In this document: positions 22,338 through 31,800 of the stretch, piece by piece
Layout of the letters: each line of letters begins with the position of its first letter
Numbering within the stretch: position 1 is the stretch's first letter
Assembly: GCA_030684355.1 (NCBI GenBank)
Contig: JAUXTN010000081.1
Coordinates: 1 to 36,917 of the forward strand
Source of the DNA: Pseudomonadota bacterium
GTDB taxonomy: Bacteria; Myxococcota_A; UBA796; SXON01
Reading direction: 5' to 3'
DNA: 36,917 nucleotides
The notes under the pieces: generated by a model
The model's database searches: none
What the model was told of the DNA's origin: nothing
What the model saw: only the letters and a program-made list of their open reading frames with translations
Program-made: the position numbers and the translations under genes

Positions 22338-22446
22338 CCGAGCACGTCGGGGGTCGCGATGACACGAGCCAGAGGGACCAAAAGTAGCACGAGGGAGCCT
22401 GCGCGCTGAAAGGGGCGTGAAAGGACTCTACCACTCCCGCCGAGTG

Positions 22447-22460
22447 CGACACAAGTGTCG
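22447..22460. promoter_or_regulatory. 14-bp dyad upstream of the spike gene
   Basis: CGACACAAGTGTCG is an inverted repeat with 6-bp arms and a 2-base centre. It lies in the 212-base gap between the DUF4157 stop and the spike start, the largest gap inside the injection-system operon and a place where a second promoter could act. It may be an operator; no clear -35/-10 pair accompanies it. Confidence 0.3.
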
Positions 22461-22549
22461 GGACGGCATTCTTCATTTCACTTGATTTCAGCCAGAAACG
22501 CGCGCATGGACCGGCACTGTAAACCGCATGCCGTCGCGATCCAAGGCCG

Positions 22550-23218
22550 CTAGCCGAGCTCCTCCTCCAGGTCCGCCTCGCGCTGCACCGACCCATCCCG
22601 GAGGGGCTGGATGCCCTCCTCGTCGTCCATCGCGCGTTGGGTCGGCGCGTCCGCGGAGGCGCCGCCGGACATGCCGTTCAGCAGGCCCTCGGCTGAGCCG
22701 CCGGACACCACACGCGCCGCCACGGCGTCCGCATGGGCCTCGTACTTGTCACCCACCGCGCCGACGCCGCCGGAGAGCTGGACCCCGCCACGCTGCTGAA
22801 CGATGTGGGCGGCCTCGTGCGCCGCGGTGTGTAGATCCGGGGCGCCGCCGAACGCCACGTGGTTGCCCGTCGCGAACGCCCGCGCGCCCATGGCGGCCGC
22901 GCCTTCCGCGGCGGAGGGCCCCGTGTGCGCCTGGACATCGGCCACCGAGTGCCGACCGAAAGCGGCTTGGATCCGGTCGAGGTGCGGCAGCGAGGACGCC
23001 GGCCCCGAGATGCCCCTGGCGGCGGCGGCGTGCACCTGCGCGGGGTCCTCGCCGAGGTCTCCATCGCCTTGCACGGGCGCTGCCGCCACGGGCGCGGAGG
23101 GCCGCGTGAGCGCGTCCGTGAGGGGGTCCTGCAGCGTGTCCGCCTGGCGACGAACGGGGGCCGCCGGGGTGCGGACCGTCGGAGCTTTGACCGTGGGTTC
23201 GAGCATCGTCACCGCCAT
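22550..23218 (-). CDS. DUF4157 (eCIS core domain) protein with HExxH motif
   Basis: I start this at ATG 23218, preceded by GAGG, giving 222 residues; the frame is open further upstream but without a better start. The first ~85 residues are Pro/Ala-rich and disordered. The DUF4157 domain spans about 85-185: [33 protein letters not shown], then [20 protein letters not shown] with the zinc-peptidase motif HEAAH at 134-138 and a likely third ligand Glu160 in YEAHADAVA. The C-terminus is a short acidic tail. DUF4157 is strongly associated with eCIS loci and often sits in front of toxin domains; here no toxin domain follows. It could be a processing protease or a loading factor, and is the first gene of the operon. 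Confidence 0.88.
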   Translation of the reverse strand: MAVTMLEPTVKAPTVRTPAAPVRRQADTLQDPLTDALTRPSAPVAAAPVQGDGDLGEDPAQVHAAAARGISGPASSLPHLDRIQAAFGRHSVADVQAHTGPSAAEGAAAMGARAFATGNHVAFGGAPDLHTAAHEAAHIVQQRGGVQLSGGVGAVGDKYEAHADAVAARVVSGGSAEGLLNGMSGGASADAPTQRAMDDEEGIQPLRDGSVQREADLEEELG

Positions 23219-23459
23219 GATCCGCCTCGGAACGAGCGGGAGCATAACAGAAGTCGAGTGGAGACGATCATTTGCGGATAAATCGAGCGAGGCCCCCGCC
23301 GAGCGTGCCGTCGGACCCACACAACCACGACCACCACTGTGTCGTCCGGTGCTCGTCCGTGCGCGGCGCGCCGCTTCCCCCGCCCCTCGCTCCCCCTCTC
23401 CCCGCCCCCGCGCCTCCGAACGTGCCGCCACGCCGGAACGGTGTAGACTCCCGCCGCAA

Positions 23460-24092
23460 ATGTCCCGCCTGCCCGGTCGATCGCTGCTCCTCGCGCTCCT
23501 CCTGACGGGGGGCCCCGGGCTCGCCATGGCCGAGCCCGCGCCCTCGGCGGCGTCCGGCGGGGTGGCGGCCTCCTTCGACGCGGTGGTCGCGGATCCGGAT
23601 GATCCCCCGCCCCCGCCGATCTACCGGGGCACCGACCCGCAGACGTTGAGCCTGCAGGTCGCCATCGACTACCGCGTCGTCTACACCAGGGTCCGGGCGG
23701 AGATCGACCAGCTCGGCTCGACGTTCGGCCTCGAGCTCGTCGACGACGGCAGCGTCATGGGGGACGACGAGCACGACGGCGTCTACACCAACCGCGTCAT
23801 CGGGCCGTACGCCCGCTACGCGACCGTCCGGCTCTACGCCGAGGACGCGACGGGCGAGGAGGCCCTGCTCTACGCGGGCATCCTCACCACCGCCGACCGC
23901 GACCAGAACGACGTGGCGTGGCGCGTGTCGGACTTCGGCGGGCAGGTGCGGGCCGAGCGCGTGGCGATGGCCTACCCGGGCGGCCCCGACGGCGTGGTGG
24001 ACGGCCTGCCCGTCCTGATCGCGTTCGCCTGGGGCGGGCTCGTCATCTTCTTCGTCGGGACGCTCGTGCGCCGCGCGGACCCCGGGCCGTGA
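23460..24092 (+). CDS. Exported Ig-like protein with C-terminal TM anchor
   Basis: The 210-residue product starts at ATG 23460; the open frame extends upstream but over the divergent promoter region. Residues 1-24 form a signal peptide ([17 protein letters not shown]). After a Pro-rich spacer, residues about 60-160 form a beta-rich domain with the motif [16 protein letters not shown], a calcium-loop-like pattern seen in Ig-like/choice-of-anchor modules. A membrane helix (about 183-202) and a short Arg tail end the protein. The downstream gene overlaps its stop (GTGA). A related layout and motif recur in the third gene of this operon (25828-26763), suggesting partner or paralogous proteins on the cell surface. 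Confidence 0.85.
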   Translation: MSRLPGRSLLLALLLTGGPGLAMAEPAPSAASGGVAASFDAVVADPDDPPPPPIYRGTDPQTLSLQVAIDYRVVYTRVRAEIDQLGSTFGLELVDDGSVMGDDEHDGVYTNRVIGPYARYATVRLYAEDATGEEALLYAGILTTADRDQNDVAWRVSDFGGQVRAERVAMAYPGGPDGVVDGLPVLIAFAWGGLVIFFVGTLVRRADPGP

Positions 24093-25831
24093 CTCCCCCC
24101 TCCCGCAGCCCCCTCGCTCGCACCCCCCTCGCCCGCAACGTGGTCACGGTCGCGCTCTTCAGCGCCGTCGCCGTCGTGTTCACGTGGCCCCTCGCGCTCG
24201 ACCCCGTCGGCCAGCACGTGTCCCTGCACTTCGACCACTACGGCGTCGTGTGGGCGAGCGCCGCGATCGAGAGCGTGGACGGCGCCCTGCGCACGGACCT
24301 CTCCACCTGGCCGCTCGGGAAGAGCCTGCTCCGCGCCGACAGCTTCGTCCTGCTCGCGCTCGCGCGGGTGCTCGGCCTCTTCGGGGCCTCCGCATGGGCC
24401 GCGCCGGTGTGTGCGCTCGCGGGGCCCGTCCTCTCGGCCTGGGCCGCGGAGCGGGTGGCCGCGCGGACCTTCGGCGCCCGGTGGCCCTGGTCGATCGTCG
24501 CGGGCCTCGCCTACGGCTTCTCCGGGCTCGGCATGACCGCGCTCCTGGAGGGGCACGACTACGCGCTCCTCAACCCGTGGCTGCCGCTCCTGGCGGAGCG
24601 CGTGTGGCGGATGGCAGCCCCCGAGGGGCGCGTCCGCGACGGGGTCCTGGCGGCGGTGTACTGGTCGCTCGCGCTCCTGACCACCGCGTACGTCGGCATC
24701 GCGGCCACGCTCCTCACTGTGGCCCTGCTCGCGCGCGGGGCGTGGCTCCGCACCGCCCGGCCCGCCCCCCTCCTCGCGGCCGCCGGGGTCGTGCTCCCCG
24801 TGGTGCTCGCCTACGTGGCCGCGTTCACCGCGGACGGCGACGTGACCCGCCGCGCCAGCGACACCACCGCCGGCCCCCGCGAGCTGATGGCGGCGGGCTC
24901 CGCGCGGCTCGGCACGCTGCTCACGTGGACCCCCTCGGCGGATCTCGTCCAGCACTCCGTCGTCCCGAGCCTGGGCATCACCGCCGTGGTGCTCGCCCTG
25001 GTGGCGCCGCGGGTGCTCCGCGGCCAGCCCGGCTGGAAGACCCTGCTCGGCGGTACGCTCCTGACCGTGGCGCTCTCGCTGGGGCCGCGGGTGCAGCTCA
25101 ACGTGAACGACCTCTCCCTCCCGTGGATCCTCACGCCCCTCGCGAGCCTGCCCGGGGCGGAGTTCTTCCGCTTCCCGTCGCGGTTGTTGTGGATCGCCGG
25201 CCTGGGGGTGGGCCTCGTCGCGGCCCGCGTCGCCACGCGCCTCGCCGAGGTCGCTCCCGGGCCCGCGCGCTTCCTCCTCGTCTTCGCCGTGCTCGACCTC
25301 TTCGTGGCCACCGGCGCGCCGCTCCGCACCAAGGCGGTCCCGAACCTCGTGCCGAGCGCCTACGCCGCCACCGCCGTGGGCTGGCCCGTGCTCGAGCTCT
25401 ACCCCCCCTTCTACGGCTCCCAGCGAGATCTCGACGTGTTCGTCGGCAACCTCACGTGCAGCTACCAGGTCGCGCACGCCCGCCCGCTCCTGCATGACTG
25501 CCTCACGACGACCCTGCGCTCCAGCCCCGCCCACACCCTGATGCCCTGGCTCATGGACCGCGCCCTCGCGCCCGAAGCCTCCGCCGCCGAGGTGCGCGCC
25601 CGCTTCGACGAGCTCGGCATCGGCGCGGTGGCCCTCCACCCGGGGCTCTACGCCGCGGACGACCGCGCGGAGCTCGTGGCCGGGCTGCGTCGCCTCCTCG
25701 GCGAACCCACGGCGGAGAGCCGCGATGGAGGCGAGCACGTCGTCGTGTGGGCGTTGGCGGCCCCGGGATCCCCCCCGCCGTCCCGCGCCGCGGCCGAGGC
25801 CCGGTGGCTGGCGCTCCGGGGCGCACCATGA
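24089..25831 (+). CDS. Polytopic GT-C-like membrane protein
   Basis: The 580-residue product starts at GTG 24089 (GTGA overlap). It has about ten hydrophobic helices, beginning with NVVTVALFSAVAVVFTWPLA. The first external loop contains acidic residues (LHFDHYGVVW), as in GT-C glycosyltransferases that use lipid-linked sugars, and the C-terminal ~170 residues form a soluble extracytoplasmic domain. This plan matches GT-C/YfhO-like proteins; the catalytic Asp cannot be fixed by eye. It probably transfers a sugar to a surface polymer or to a partner protein. Flanking genes encode small exported membrane-anchored proteins. A similar protein is encoded convergently at 26769-28574. Confidence 0.85.
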   Translation: MTPPSRSPLARTPLARNVVTVALFSAVAVVFTWPLALDPVGQHVSLHFDHYGVVWASAAIESVDGALRTDLSTWPLGKSLLRADSFVLLALARVLGLFGASAWAAPVCALAGPVLSAWAAERVAARTFGARWPWSIVAGLAYGFSGLGMTALLEGHDYALLNPWLPLLAERVWRMAAPEGRVRDGVLAAVYWSLALLTTAYVGIAATLLTVALLARGAWLRTARPAPLLAAAGVVLPVVLAYVAAFTADGDVTRRASDTTAGPRELMAAGSARLGTLLTWTPSADLVQHSVVPSLGITAVVLALVAPRVLRGQPGWKTLLGGTLLTVALSLGPRVQLNVNDLSLPWILTPLASLPGAEFFRFPSRLLWIAGLGVGLVAARVATRLAEVAPGPARFLLVFAVLDLFVATGAPLRTKAVPNLVPSAYAATAVGWPVLELYPPFYGSQRDLDVFVGNLTCSYQVAHARPLLHDCLTTTLRSSPAHTLMPWLMDRALAPEASAAEVRARFDELGIGAVALHPGLYAADDRAELVAGLRRLLGEPTAESRDGGEHVVVWALAAPGSPPPSRAAAEARWLALRGAP

Positions 25832-26763
25832 TCGGCCTCCTCCTGTTCGCAACCCTCGCCGCGGCCGAGCCCCCCCGCGCGTTCGCGATGCTGCTCGAGC
25901 TGTCGGACCCCGAGGGCCGGCTCGTCGACATGCCCTCGGTGCAGGTCGTGGCCGCCGACGGGCAGGTGCGGGACATGCTCCCGCGAGACGACGGCGAGGC
26001 CCCGGACGAGAAGCCCGGCGACCGCGTCTACACCCATCCGCTCCCCAATCTCGGCGTCGGCACGGTGGCGGTGACGGTGCGCGCGGGGGCGACCTCGTGG
26101 GCCGGGCAGACCGAGATCCCGGAGAGCGCCGGCGGCACGCTGCTCGTGCGCCTCCAGGCCGACGGCACCGCGGAGGTGGTGGTCCAGCAGGACACCGCCG
26201 TGGCCGGCGCCTTCGACATCGGCACGCCCGCCCGCACGGTAGAGGAATTCCGAGGGGGCTTCCTGCTCTGGGCCGTGCTCCTCGCGGGCTTCGGCTTCGG
26301 CGCCGGGATGGTGCTCGCGGAGGGCAAGCGCAAGGCCCGCGTGCCCGCGACGCTCGCCGCGCTCTCCCCCGGGGCCGCCGTCGCCCCGCTCCGCCTCGGC
26401 CCCGACGCCGTCGACGCCGCCCTAGCCGGCCCCCTTGCCGCCCACCGCGTCGTGTGCGCCGGCGCACTCGCGAACGCGCCCGCCCACGTCGTCCCCTGCG
26501 TCGAGCCCGGGGTTCTTCCCGTCGAGCTCGTGGCGGCCGTGGAGGCCCTCGCCGCCGGCCCCGGCGCGCCCGTCGCGCTCCTCGTCACCGATCTCGCCGC
26601 CCTGGATGCCCCCGGCGGCCGGATGCCCCCCGCCGAGGCGCTCGCGGTCGCGGTCGCCGGGCGGTTCCCGCTCTACGTGGTGGGCGGGCCCGCGGGGTGG
26701 GAGGCCTGGTCGCCCAGCGTCGCGGCGGTGCGGTCGGAGGACGGGGACGCGTCGAGCGCGTAG
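25828..26763 (+). CDS. Exported beta-domain protein with TM helix and cytoplasmic domain
   Basis: The 311-residue product starts at ATG 25828, overlapping the upstream stop (ATGA). A short signal peptide (MIGLLLFATLAAA) is followed by a beta-rich domain (about 18-130) with DDGEAPDEKPGDRVYT, the same pattern as in the first gene of the operon. A membrane helix lies at about 142-163, followed by the positively charged GKRKAR stop-transfer. Residues 165-311 form a cytoplasmic Ala/Val-rich alpha/beta-like domain without a recognised motif. Its stop lies five bases from the stop of the convergent gene. The arrangement could relay external state to the cytoplasm, but this is inference only. Confidence 0.85.
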   Translation: MIGLLLFATLAAAEPPRAFAMLLELSDPEGRLVDMPSVQVVAADGQVRDMLPRDDGEAPDEKPGDRVYTHPLPNLGVGTVAVTVRAGATSWAGQTEIPESAGGTLLVRLQADGTAEVVVQQDTAVAGAFDIGTPARTVEEFRGGFLLWAVLLAGFGFGAGMVLAEGKRKARVPATLAALSPGAAVAPLRLGPDAVDAALAGPLAAHRVVCAGALANAPAHVVPCVEPGVLPVELVAAVEALAAGPGAPVALLVTDLAALDAPGGRMPPAEALAVAVAGRFPLYVVGGPAGWEAWSPSVAAVRSEDGDASSA

Positions 26764-26768
26764 CGGCG

Positions 26769-28574
26769 CTACTCGACCGGCTCGGCGCCGGGGCCCGCCG
26801 CCGCGGCCGAGGAAGCCTCCATCGCGTAGACCCGGTACGGCCCGCGCGCTTCCCACCCGTCGGCGCCGAGCAGGCTCTCGACGCACGCCGTCCAGTCCTT
26901 CACGTGCCGCGGCGCCTCGGCCATGCGCTCCAGGTCGACGTAGACCTCGGCGACGCCGAGCCCGGCGAGCCGCGCGCGGCCGGCCGCGGGGTCCCCGGTG
27001 TAGCGCGACGCGATGTCGTTCTCGCACTGGAACAGGTGGTGGAGGACCTCGATGTTGCCGATGTCGCGGTAGGCGTCGGGCGCGGCGCTGCTGACCGGCG
27101 AGACGAACCCGTTCACCGTGGCGCGGCCGTGGAACACCTGGTCGATGAGGAGGCTCGCCTCCTTCTGGCGGCCCGGCACGTCCTGCGGGAGGATGAGGAC
27201 GGGCCCCTTCCCCGCGGCGAGCGCGAGCGCCCGTTCGGACGGGTTCCCGGGGGTGGTGCCGAGCGGGAAGCCACGGTCCACCAGGACGGCCTCGGCGTAG
27301 AGCAGCGCGAGGATCGCGGCGACGCCGACCGCGGGCGGGACCCGCCGGATCGCCAACCAGCCGATCACCCGCGCGCCGCCGCCGCCGACGAGCAGGGCCA
27401 CCCCGAGCGCCGCCACGAACAGGGTGCGCTCGGGCCACCACAAGCGGCGCAAGAGCGGGAGGTGCGTGAACGCGAGGAAGGGCGCGGGGAAGCGGGGGCC
27501 CCACGGGAGGTCCCACCACGGGCCGGCGGACAAGGCGACGCCGAGGACCACGAGCGCGACGGCCGCGATCCACCGGCGGCGCCGCTGGCTCCACGCGCCG
27601 AGCACCGCGAGCAGGAGCACGAGCGGCCGCAAGCCGAGCGCCCCCTCGTCACGCGCGGCACGGGCCCGCTCCTTCAGGAGGGAGACGAGCGGCTGGCGGG
27701 CGCCGACGCCGTCCCACACGGTGTCCCACGCCTGCACGGAGACCGCCGGCTGGTCCTCCACGCGGGCGAGCGTGTAGGCGAGCGGGAGCCCGACGATCAG
27801 CGCGAATCCGAGCAGCGAGTCGGTGACGACGCGCACGGCGGCGCGGCCCTCGCGCAGCGACAGCCCCCACAACACGGCGAGCGCGAGCGCGCAGAAGATG
27901 CCCCAGTACCAGTAGGCGAGGGCGGACGCGGCGGTGCAGGCCCCCGCCAGGAAGGCGTCGCGGCGGCGGCCCTCGACGAGCGCCCGCGCGAAGAAGCCGA
28001 ACGCGAGCGGCGCGAAGATGGCGCCGAAGAGGTGGGTGGGGCGGCCCTGCTCCAGCTCGCGGAGGAACACCCCCGCGGACTGCCAGGCGAACCCGGCCAC
28101 GAGGCCCGCGGCGGTGGAGCGCCACCACGTCGCGCCGAGCCACGCCATCGCGGCCCCGGCGGCGGCGAGCACGAGGACCTGGAACACGACGAAGCCCGTG
28201 GGCCAGCCGAGCAGCGCGAGGAGGGGCACGGCGGCGAGGGCGTCGAACGGCATGCCCTGCATCAGGACGCGGTCGACGATCGCCGGGTACATCAGGAGGC
28301 GCGAGTGCGTGGCCGCGAGCGCCCCGTGGGTCTCGACCAGCCAGAAGAAGTTGACCGTGCCGGGCAGATCGGGGTGCATCGCGTTGCCGGGCAGGAGGCT
28401 GCCGGGCGACGCGCTCGCCGGGAGCAGGAGCACCCAGGCCGTGAGGACCATCAGGAGCGCCGCCCACCCGAAGCCCGACGGCAGCGGCCCCAGGCGCGGC
28501 ACCAGCGGCCCGCCGCCCGCCGGGAAGGCAGACGGAGAGGCAGGCGGGGACGGTGTCGTCAGCGACCAGCGCAT
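26769..28574 (-). CDS. Polytopic GT-C-like membrane protein (second copy)
   Basis: The 601-residue product starts at ATG 28574. About eleven hydrophobic helices start near residue 35 (GWAALLMVLTAWVLLLPASA). The first loop (HPDLPGTVNFFWLVETHGAL) contains Asp and Glu, and later segments such as FLAFTHLPLLRRLWWPERTL recall the RFPSR-type element in the convergent protein at 24089-25831 and in YfhO/GT-C proteins. Residues about 435-601 form an extracytoplasmic domain. The two proteins share layout, not obvious close identity. The likely role is glycan or lipid-linked sugar transfer at the envelope, though the catalytic residue is unproven. It is transcribed alone, with the divergent lipoprotein gene on its other side. 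Confidence 0.85.
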   Translation of the reverse strand: MRWSLTTPSPPASPSAFPAGGGPLVPRLGPLPSGFGWAALLMVLTAWVLLLPASASPGSLLPGNAMHPDLPGTVNFFWLVETHGALAATHSRLLMYPAIVDRVLMQGMPFDALAAVPLLALLGWPTGFVVFQVLVLAAAGAAMAWLGATWWRSTAAGLVAGFAWQSAGVFLRELEQGRPTHLFGAIFAPLAFGFFARALVEGRRRDAFLAGACTAASALAYWYWGIFCALALAVLWGLSLREGRAAVRVVTDSLLGFALIVGLPLAYTLARVEDQPAVSVQAWDTVWDGVGARQPLVSLLKERARAARDEGALGLRPLVLLLAVLGAWSQRRRRWIAAVALVVLGVALSAGPWWDLPWGPRFPAPFLAFTHLPLLRRLWWPERTLFVAALGVALLVGGGGARVIGWLAIRRVPPAVGVAAILALLYAEAVLVDRGFPLGTTPGNPSERALALAAGKGPVLILPQDVPGRQKEASLLIDQVFHGRATVNGFVSPVSSAAPDAYRDIGNIEVLHHLFQCENDIASRYTGDPAAGRARLAGLGVAEVYVDLERMAEAPRHVKDWTACVESLLGADGWEARGPYRVYAMEASSAAAAGPGAEPVE

Positions 28575-28890
28575 CGCGCGGGGACCTCGTGGCGGCGGAT
28601 GATAGCGTGGGCCCGGTGCGCGTGCTCCCCGGCCCGGACAAGCCCGCCGGCCCGGACGACCCCACCGGCCCGCACCGGGCCCCGCGGCGGGGCCGGACCT
28701 ACAACATTTGTCCTTTCGCGAGGGGCCCGGGAAGCGGGACCCGCCCCCACGAAGCGCCTGCCGCCGTGCAGAGGGGCCCGTGACATTCGATGACAGGGGG
28801 CCCCCGGTCGGTTGCCACGGATGCGTCGCAACTTACGGTGCCGGCGTGTGTGTGCGATCCTTCCAACCGCGCCGCACACCCGGATTCCCC
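28575..28890. other. Divergent intergenic region with 18-bp tandem repeat and GC palindrome
   Basis: This 316-base gap separates the minus-strand GT-C gene from the plus-strand lipoprotein and should hold both promoters. Around 28630-28672 an imperfect 18-base unit starting CCGGCCCG is repeated about 2.5 times. At 28678-28694 GGCCCCGC-G-GCGGGGCC is a perfect palindrome without a T-tract. The less GC-rich stretch ACCTACAACATTTGTCC (about 28698-28714) is the likeliest promoter zone, but no convincing -35/-10 pair is seen. Confidence 0.5.
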
Positions 28891-31800
28891 ATGCGACGCT
28901 CCAGCGTTCTCTTCGCGTTTTCGTACACATCCGTGATCCTGGCCCTGGTCGGGTGCGGCGCCACGAGCGGCGAGAGCGCGCCGGACTCGGGTGCCGGGCG
29001 CGCCGAGCTCACGCCCGGTGACGATGTCCGGATGGCGGTGACCGGCACCGGCGCCGACGTGGACGGGGACGGCTACGCCACCAGCCTGGACTGCGACGAC
29101 GCCGACGCCACCGCGTTCCCCGGGGCGACGGAGGCCGACGATCTCGCCGACGACGATTGCGACGGGTGGGTGGACGAGGACTTCGTCGCGGTGGGCGATG
29201 TCGTGGTGAACGAGATCAACCGCCAGTCGCGCTTCGGCGGCGCCGTGGTGGTCAACAACGGGAGCTGGGTGGAGGTCGTGAACACCTCCGGCCGTACCGT
29301 CGACATGGCCAACTGGGTGCTCTCCCGCGGTGGTTCGGCGCCCTACAACGGGGTGACGCTCGATGCCACGTCCGCGCCGGTGCTCGCGCCGGGCGACTAC
29401 GCGGTGTTCTGTGACACCGACGACTACCAGGGCTCCGTCGCCGCGTGGCCGCTCACCTGCGACTACGTGTGGGGCGACGAGGCCCAGGCCTCCAGCTACG
29501 TCGGCACCTACCACGACAACACCTTCTACCTCCGCCGCGACGCCGACACCGTCGGCCTCTACATCGGCGGCACCCGCACCACGGGCACCCTGGTCGACTC
29601 GGTGCGGTGGACCTACGACGCGACCAACGGCTACTGGCCGCGCGACGCCAGCTACTCGCTCAGCCTCGACGGCGGGTACCAGGACGCCACCGACAACGAC
29701 CGCCGCGACGTGTGGTGCTCCACCTCGAGCAACGCCGCGGGCGCGGTGACGGCCAACACCGCGTGGCGTTGGTACGACAACTCCGGCACCACGCGCGACG
29801 AGCTCGGCACGCCCGGCGCCGCCAACTACGACTGCATGAGCCTGCCCGACCTCGACGGCGACGGGTACGACGGCACGACCGACTGCGACGACTCCGACAG
29901 CACGATCAGCCCGGCCGGCGTCGAGACGTGCGACGGCGTGGACAACGACTGCAACGGCATCGTGGACGACAGCTCCACCAGCGGCTCCCCCTGGTACGCG
30001 GACCTCGACGGCGACGGCTTCGGCGACGTGGACGGCCTCCAGTTCGGCTGCACCCAGCCCGCCGGCTACCTCGCGGACAACACCGACTGCGACGACACCT
30101 CCGCGGCCGCCTACCCCGGCGGCACCGAGGTGTGTGACAGCCTCGACAACAACTGCGACGGCAGCGTGGACGAGGGGGATCTCCCCGGCGACGCCCCCTT
30201 CTACGCGGACCTCGACAGCGACGGCTACGGGGACCCCACCAACACCACCCTCTCCTGCACCGCGCCCGTCGGCTACACCGCGGACGACACCGACTGTGAC
30301 GACGCCGACGCCACCACCTACCCGGGCGGCATCGAGGCCGACGACCTCGTGGACGACGACTGCGACGGCTACGTCGACGAGGACTTCGTCGCCGTGGGCG
30401 ACATCGTCATCACCGAGGTGAACCGGCAGGCCCGCTTCGGCGGCTTCACGATCGTGAACGACGGCGCGTGGGTGGAGGTCTACAACGCCTCCGCGCGCAC
30501 GGTGGACCTCTCCAACTGGACCATCGCGCGCGGCACGACGAGCTCCGGCAACCAGGTCACCATCGAGGCGGCCGCGGCGCCGACGTTGGCACCCGGCGCC
30601 TACGCGGTGTTCTGTGACACGGACGACTACCAGGGCTCGGCCGCCGCGTACCCGCTCACCTGCGACTATGCGTGGGGCGACCAGGCGCAGGCCTCGACCT
30701 ACGTGGGCGCCTACCACGACAACACCTTCTACCTCCGGCGCGACAGCGACACGTTCGCCATCTACGTGGCGGGCAACCGCTCCACCGGCACCCGGATCGA
30801 CGGCGTGACGTGGGCGTACAGCTCCGCCAGCGGGTACTGGCCGCGCAACGCCGGCTACTCGATGACGCTCGACCCGCACCACGTCGACGCGACCGAGAAC
30901 GACACCATCGGGAACTGGTGCTCGACCTCCAGCAACGCGTCGGGCGTGGTCTCGGTGAACAACACCTGGCGCTGGTATGACACGACCACGACGGCGAACG
31001 ACGAGTTCGGAACCCCGGGCGCGGCCAACTACGACTGCCTCACCCCCGACGACCTCGACGGGGACGGCGTGACCGACACCACGGACTGCAACGACCTGGA
31101 CCCCGCGGTGTACCCGGGCGCGCCCGAGCTCTGCAACTCGGTGGATGACGACTGTGACACGGTCGTGGACGACGGCGTGTCGACCACCTGGTACGCCGAC
31201 ACCGACGCCGACGGCTACGGGGACAGCGCCACGCCGACCACCGCGTGTGCCACCGCGCCGACGGGCTTCGTCGCGGACGCCACCGATTGTGACGACACGA
31301 CCAACCTGCGCTCACCGGGCAACATCGAGATCTGCCAGGACCTCGTCGACAACGACTGCGATCCCGATCCCACCCCCTGCGAGTGGACCGCGAGCGACAC
31401 GGTCAAGGCGGACTACGACTTCCGGGCCTATGGCACGGCGGCCAACCACTCGGTCGGCCACTCGATCGCCAACAACGGCGACTTCAACGGCGACGGCTAC
31501 GACGACGTCGTCGTCGGGCAGGCCTACCACGACATCGCGCCGCGGATCGACAACGGGCAGGTGCACCTCTGGTACGGGCCGGTCGACACCACGGACTCCA
31601 TCACCACGCACGACGTGGCCATCGTCGGTGACAGCGCCATCAGCAGCGACCAATTCGGCTGGTCCTCGCGCTTCGCCGGCGACGTGGACGGAGATGGCAC
31701 CGACGACCTCCTCTCCTCCGCATGGAAGGCGGACGCCACCGACACGGGGCGCACGTACCTGTTCCTCGGCGGCACGACGCCCACCACCGTCACGGACGCC

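Noticed and set aside
22338..22549. Sigma-54-like GGCAT...TTTAC element upstream of the spike gene
   Set aside because: The invariant GC of the -12 element is missing.
23219..23300. TATGCT as a -10 box for the injection-system operon
   Set aside because: Only four of six bases match and there is no -35-like hexamer at 16-18 bases, so no promoter is called although one must lie in this gap.
28678..28694. GC palindrome as terminator
   Set aside because: No T-tract on either side and no gene reads into it.
28699..30882. Minus-strand open frame of 727 codons opposite the surface lipoprotein
   Set aside because: Its Val/Gly/His-rich repeats are the antisense image of the Asp-rich MopE and lamin-tail repeats.
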